Shown: piece after piece, positions 5,717 through 6,404 of the stretch
Position numbering within the stretch: position 1 is the stretch's first letter
Layout: each line of letters begins with the position of its first letter
Source: Anaerolineae bacterium
Lineage (GTDB): Bacteria > Chloroflexota > Anaerolineae > JAADDB01
Assembly (NCBI GenBank): GCA_015486895.1
Contig: WFQT01000214.1
Coordinates: forward strand, 1-6,404
Direction of reading: 5' to 3'
DNA length: 6,404 nucleotides
The notes under the pieces: generated by a model
Told to the model about the DNA's origin: nothing
Seen by the model: the letters and a program-made list of their open reading frames with translations, nothing else
Databases searched by the model: none
Program-made: the position numbers and the translations under genes

Positions 5717-5869
5717 ATAACTGGAGTCTGGCGAAAATGACATTTTAGGCTCAACCTAACTATCTTTACCATATATTGCATGGATTAGCGCAGATTTTCC
5801 TTTGTTTTCTGACCCGACCCAATTCTGTGTTTTTCTGTGACTAAAATAAAAACGCCAGAGTCCAGTAAT
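5717..5869. mobile_element. 153-bp MITE-like element with terminal inverted repeats
   Basis: ATAACTGGAGTCTGGCG (5717-5733) and CGCCAGAGTCCAGTAAT (5853-5869) are inverted repeats with 15 of 17 matches. A second block, ATTTTAG (5742-5748) and CTAAAAT (5841-5847), continues the symmetry inward. The interior has no coding capacity and includes the dispersed-repeat word gattagcgcagatt. Size and structure fit a non-autonomous DNA transposon remnant. No clean target-site duplication was found: ATCATA occurs at 5714-5719 and 5872-5877, but the second is set 5 bp off the expected edge. The parent insertion-sequence family is not identifiable from this window. Confidence 0.6.
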
Positions 5870-5879
5870 AAATCATATG

Positions 5880-5935
5880 TAGCTGCAAGCTAGATGCAAC
5901 GCATCTATAGTAGAGCAGGCTGTTAGACAGCTTGC
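5880..5935. repeat. Cluster of three hairpins with 3-nt loops
   Basis: Three stems follow one another: TAGCT-gca-AGCTA (5880-5892), TAGATGC-aac-GCATCTA (5891-5907) and GCAGGCTGT-tag-ACAGCTTGC (5915-5935, one G-T pair). The first two share bases 5891-5892. In addition GCAAGCT (5885-5891) is the exact complement of AGCTTGC (5929-5935), so an alternative outer stem can form at the cost of the first and third hairpins. The cluster lies about 45 nt beyond the fmt stop on the minus strand. No T-run follows directly, so simple termination is not shown; a protein-binding site or RNA switch is possible. Confidence 0.55.
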
Positions 5936-5979
5936 CGGACCGACAGGCCAACCTACCGCTATTAAGAAGGTCATCGTTG

Positions 5980-6404
5980 CTATTCGGGAGTAAAAGCTAA
6001 TAGACTGCCGGTGAAATTCCGGTAGCCGCGGCAGAACTGCTCGGCAGGGAGGCGTTTCTTTCCGGCCAATTGCACCTCCCCTAAGACAAGCACACCTTCA
6101 CCGGTGATCACGGCAGCGCTTTTCTCCCATGGTATGACCTGGCCGACAGCCCCCCCTACCGCTGCATCAGGCAGGGCAAAAGCTCGCCAGACACGCAACT
6201 GCTTTTCACGCCAGCGGGTCATAGCCACCGGCCACGGGTTGAACGCTAACACCCGACGCTGTAAATCAATAGCCGGCAATCGCCAGTCTAACCAGCCATC
6301 TTCCTTTTTCAACATGGGAGCGTACGTAGCCAGGTTGTCATCCTGTGGTTGGGGAGTGATTTTCCCCGCTATCCAACCGGGTAATGTTTTCAGCAATAGA
6401 TCAG
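5980..6404 (-). CDS. fmt: Methionyl-tRNA formyltransferase, C-terminal part
   Basis: The window ends inside this gene; 140 residues plus the stop are visible and the 5' part lies beyond base 6404. Fmt formylates Met-tRNAfMet with 10-formyl-THF before translation initiation. Recognition rests on the end of the catalytic domain and on the tRNA-binding C-terminal domain: L-K-T-L-P-G then DDNLATYAPMLKKEDG, W-L-D-W, FNPWPVAMTRW, an ITGEGVLVL strand and GKKRLPAEQFCRGYRN near the end. The visible portion is complete to the stop codon and shows no damage. A TTG at 6396 is an internal codon and not the start, since the frame runs on (…D-L-L-L-K-T) to the edge. Downstream on the same strand come the hairpin cluster, the MITE-like element and the recombinase-like gene. 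Confidence 0.95.
   Translation of the reverse strand, partial: DLLLKTLPGWIAGKITPQPQDDNLATYAPMLKKEDGWLDWRLPAIDLQRRVLAFNPWPVAMTRWREKQLRVWRAFALPDAAVGGAVGQVIPWEKSAAVITGEGVLVLGEVQLAGKKRLPAEQFCRGYRNFTGSLLAFTPE

Noticed and set aside
5846..5855. T-run on the minus strand after the hairpin cluster (GTTTTTATTTT) as an intrinsic terminator
   Set aside because: It lies about 25-40 nt beyond the nearest hairpin and belongs to the inverted-repeat end of the MITE-like element.
6394..6396. TTG as the start of the fmt frame
   Set aside because: The conserved Fmt sequence continues upstream to the window edge, so the gene is partial.

Overview
The window reads as a bacterial chromosomal segment, most plausibly from a Chloroflexota (Anaerolineae-like) genome. 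That placement is an inference. It rests on a LuxR-type DNA-binding domain fused to a membrane helix and a kelch propeller, on AT-rich intergenic DNA seeded with degenerate repeats of the 'atctgcgt-aatctgcg' and 'ctttgcg' kinds, and on mixed ATG/TTG starts. No rRNA, tRNA, CRISPR array or intact insertion sequence was seen.

Layout. Bases 1-496 hold no credible gene and consist largely of dispersed repeats arranged as mirror images, plus two hairpins. Bases 497-2035 (minus strand) are a two-gene unit: a HAD phosphatase followed 72 nt later by a guanylate-kinase-like protein. Bases 2036-2653 are a divergent intergenic region with a 41-nt hairpin and a good promoter for the next gene. Bases 2654-3991 (plus) encode the LuxR-TM-kelch protein. 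Bases 4193-4687 (plus) encode a PaaI-type hotdog thioesterase, preceded by a repeat-derived inverted repeat. Bases 4667-5623 (minus) encode a tyrosine-recombinase-fold protein whose 3' end overlaps the thioesterase gene tail to tail. Bases 5624-5979 contain the recombinase promoter, a 153-bp MITE-like inverted-repeat element and a cluster of three tight hairpins. Bases 5980-6404 (minus) are the C-terminal part of methionyl-tRNA formyltransferase (fmt), cut by the window edge.

How they may work together. Only the HAD/guanylate-kinase-like pair looks co-transcribed; a phosphatase with a nucleotide-kinase-fold partner suggests phosphorylated metabolite chemistry, but no substrate can be named. 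The LuxR-kelch protein looks like a one-component membrane regulator in the ToxR/CadC manner, with cytoplasmic DNA binding and an external propeller sensor. Fmt is housekeeping.

The most unusual points are protein families with key residues replaced. The recombinase lacks four of its six catalytic residues, including the nucleophilic tyrosine. The guanylate-kinase-like protein has glutamine for the P-loop lysine. Both reading frames are otherwise intact. The hairpin cluster and MITE-like element between fmt and the recombinase are the most interesting non-coding structures.
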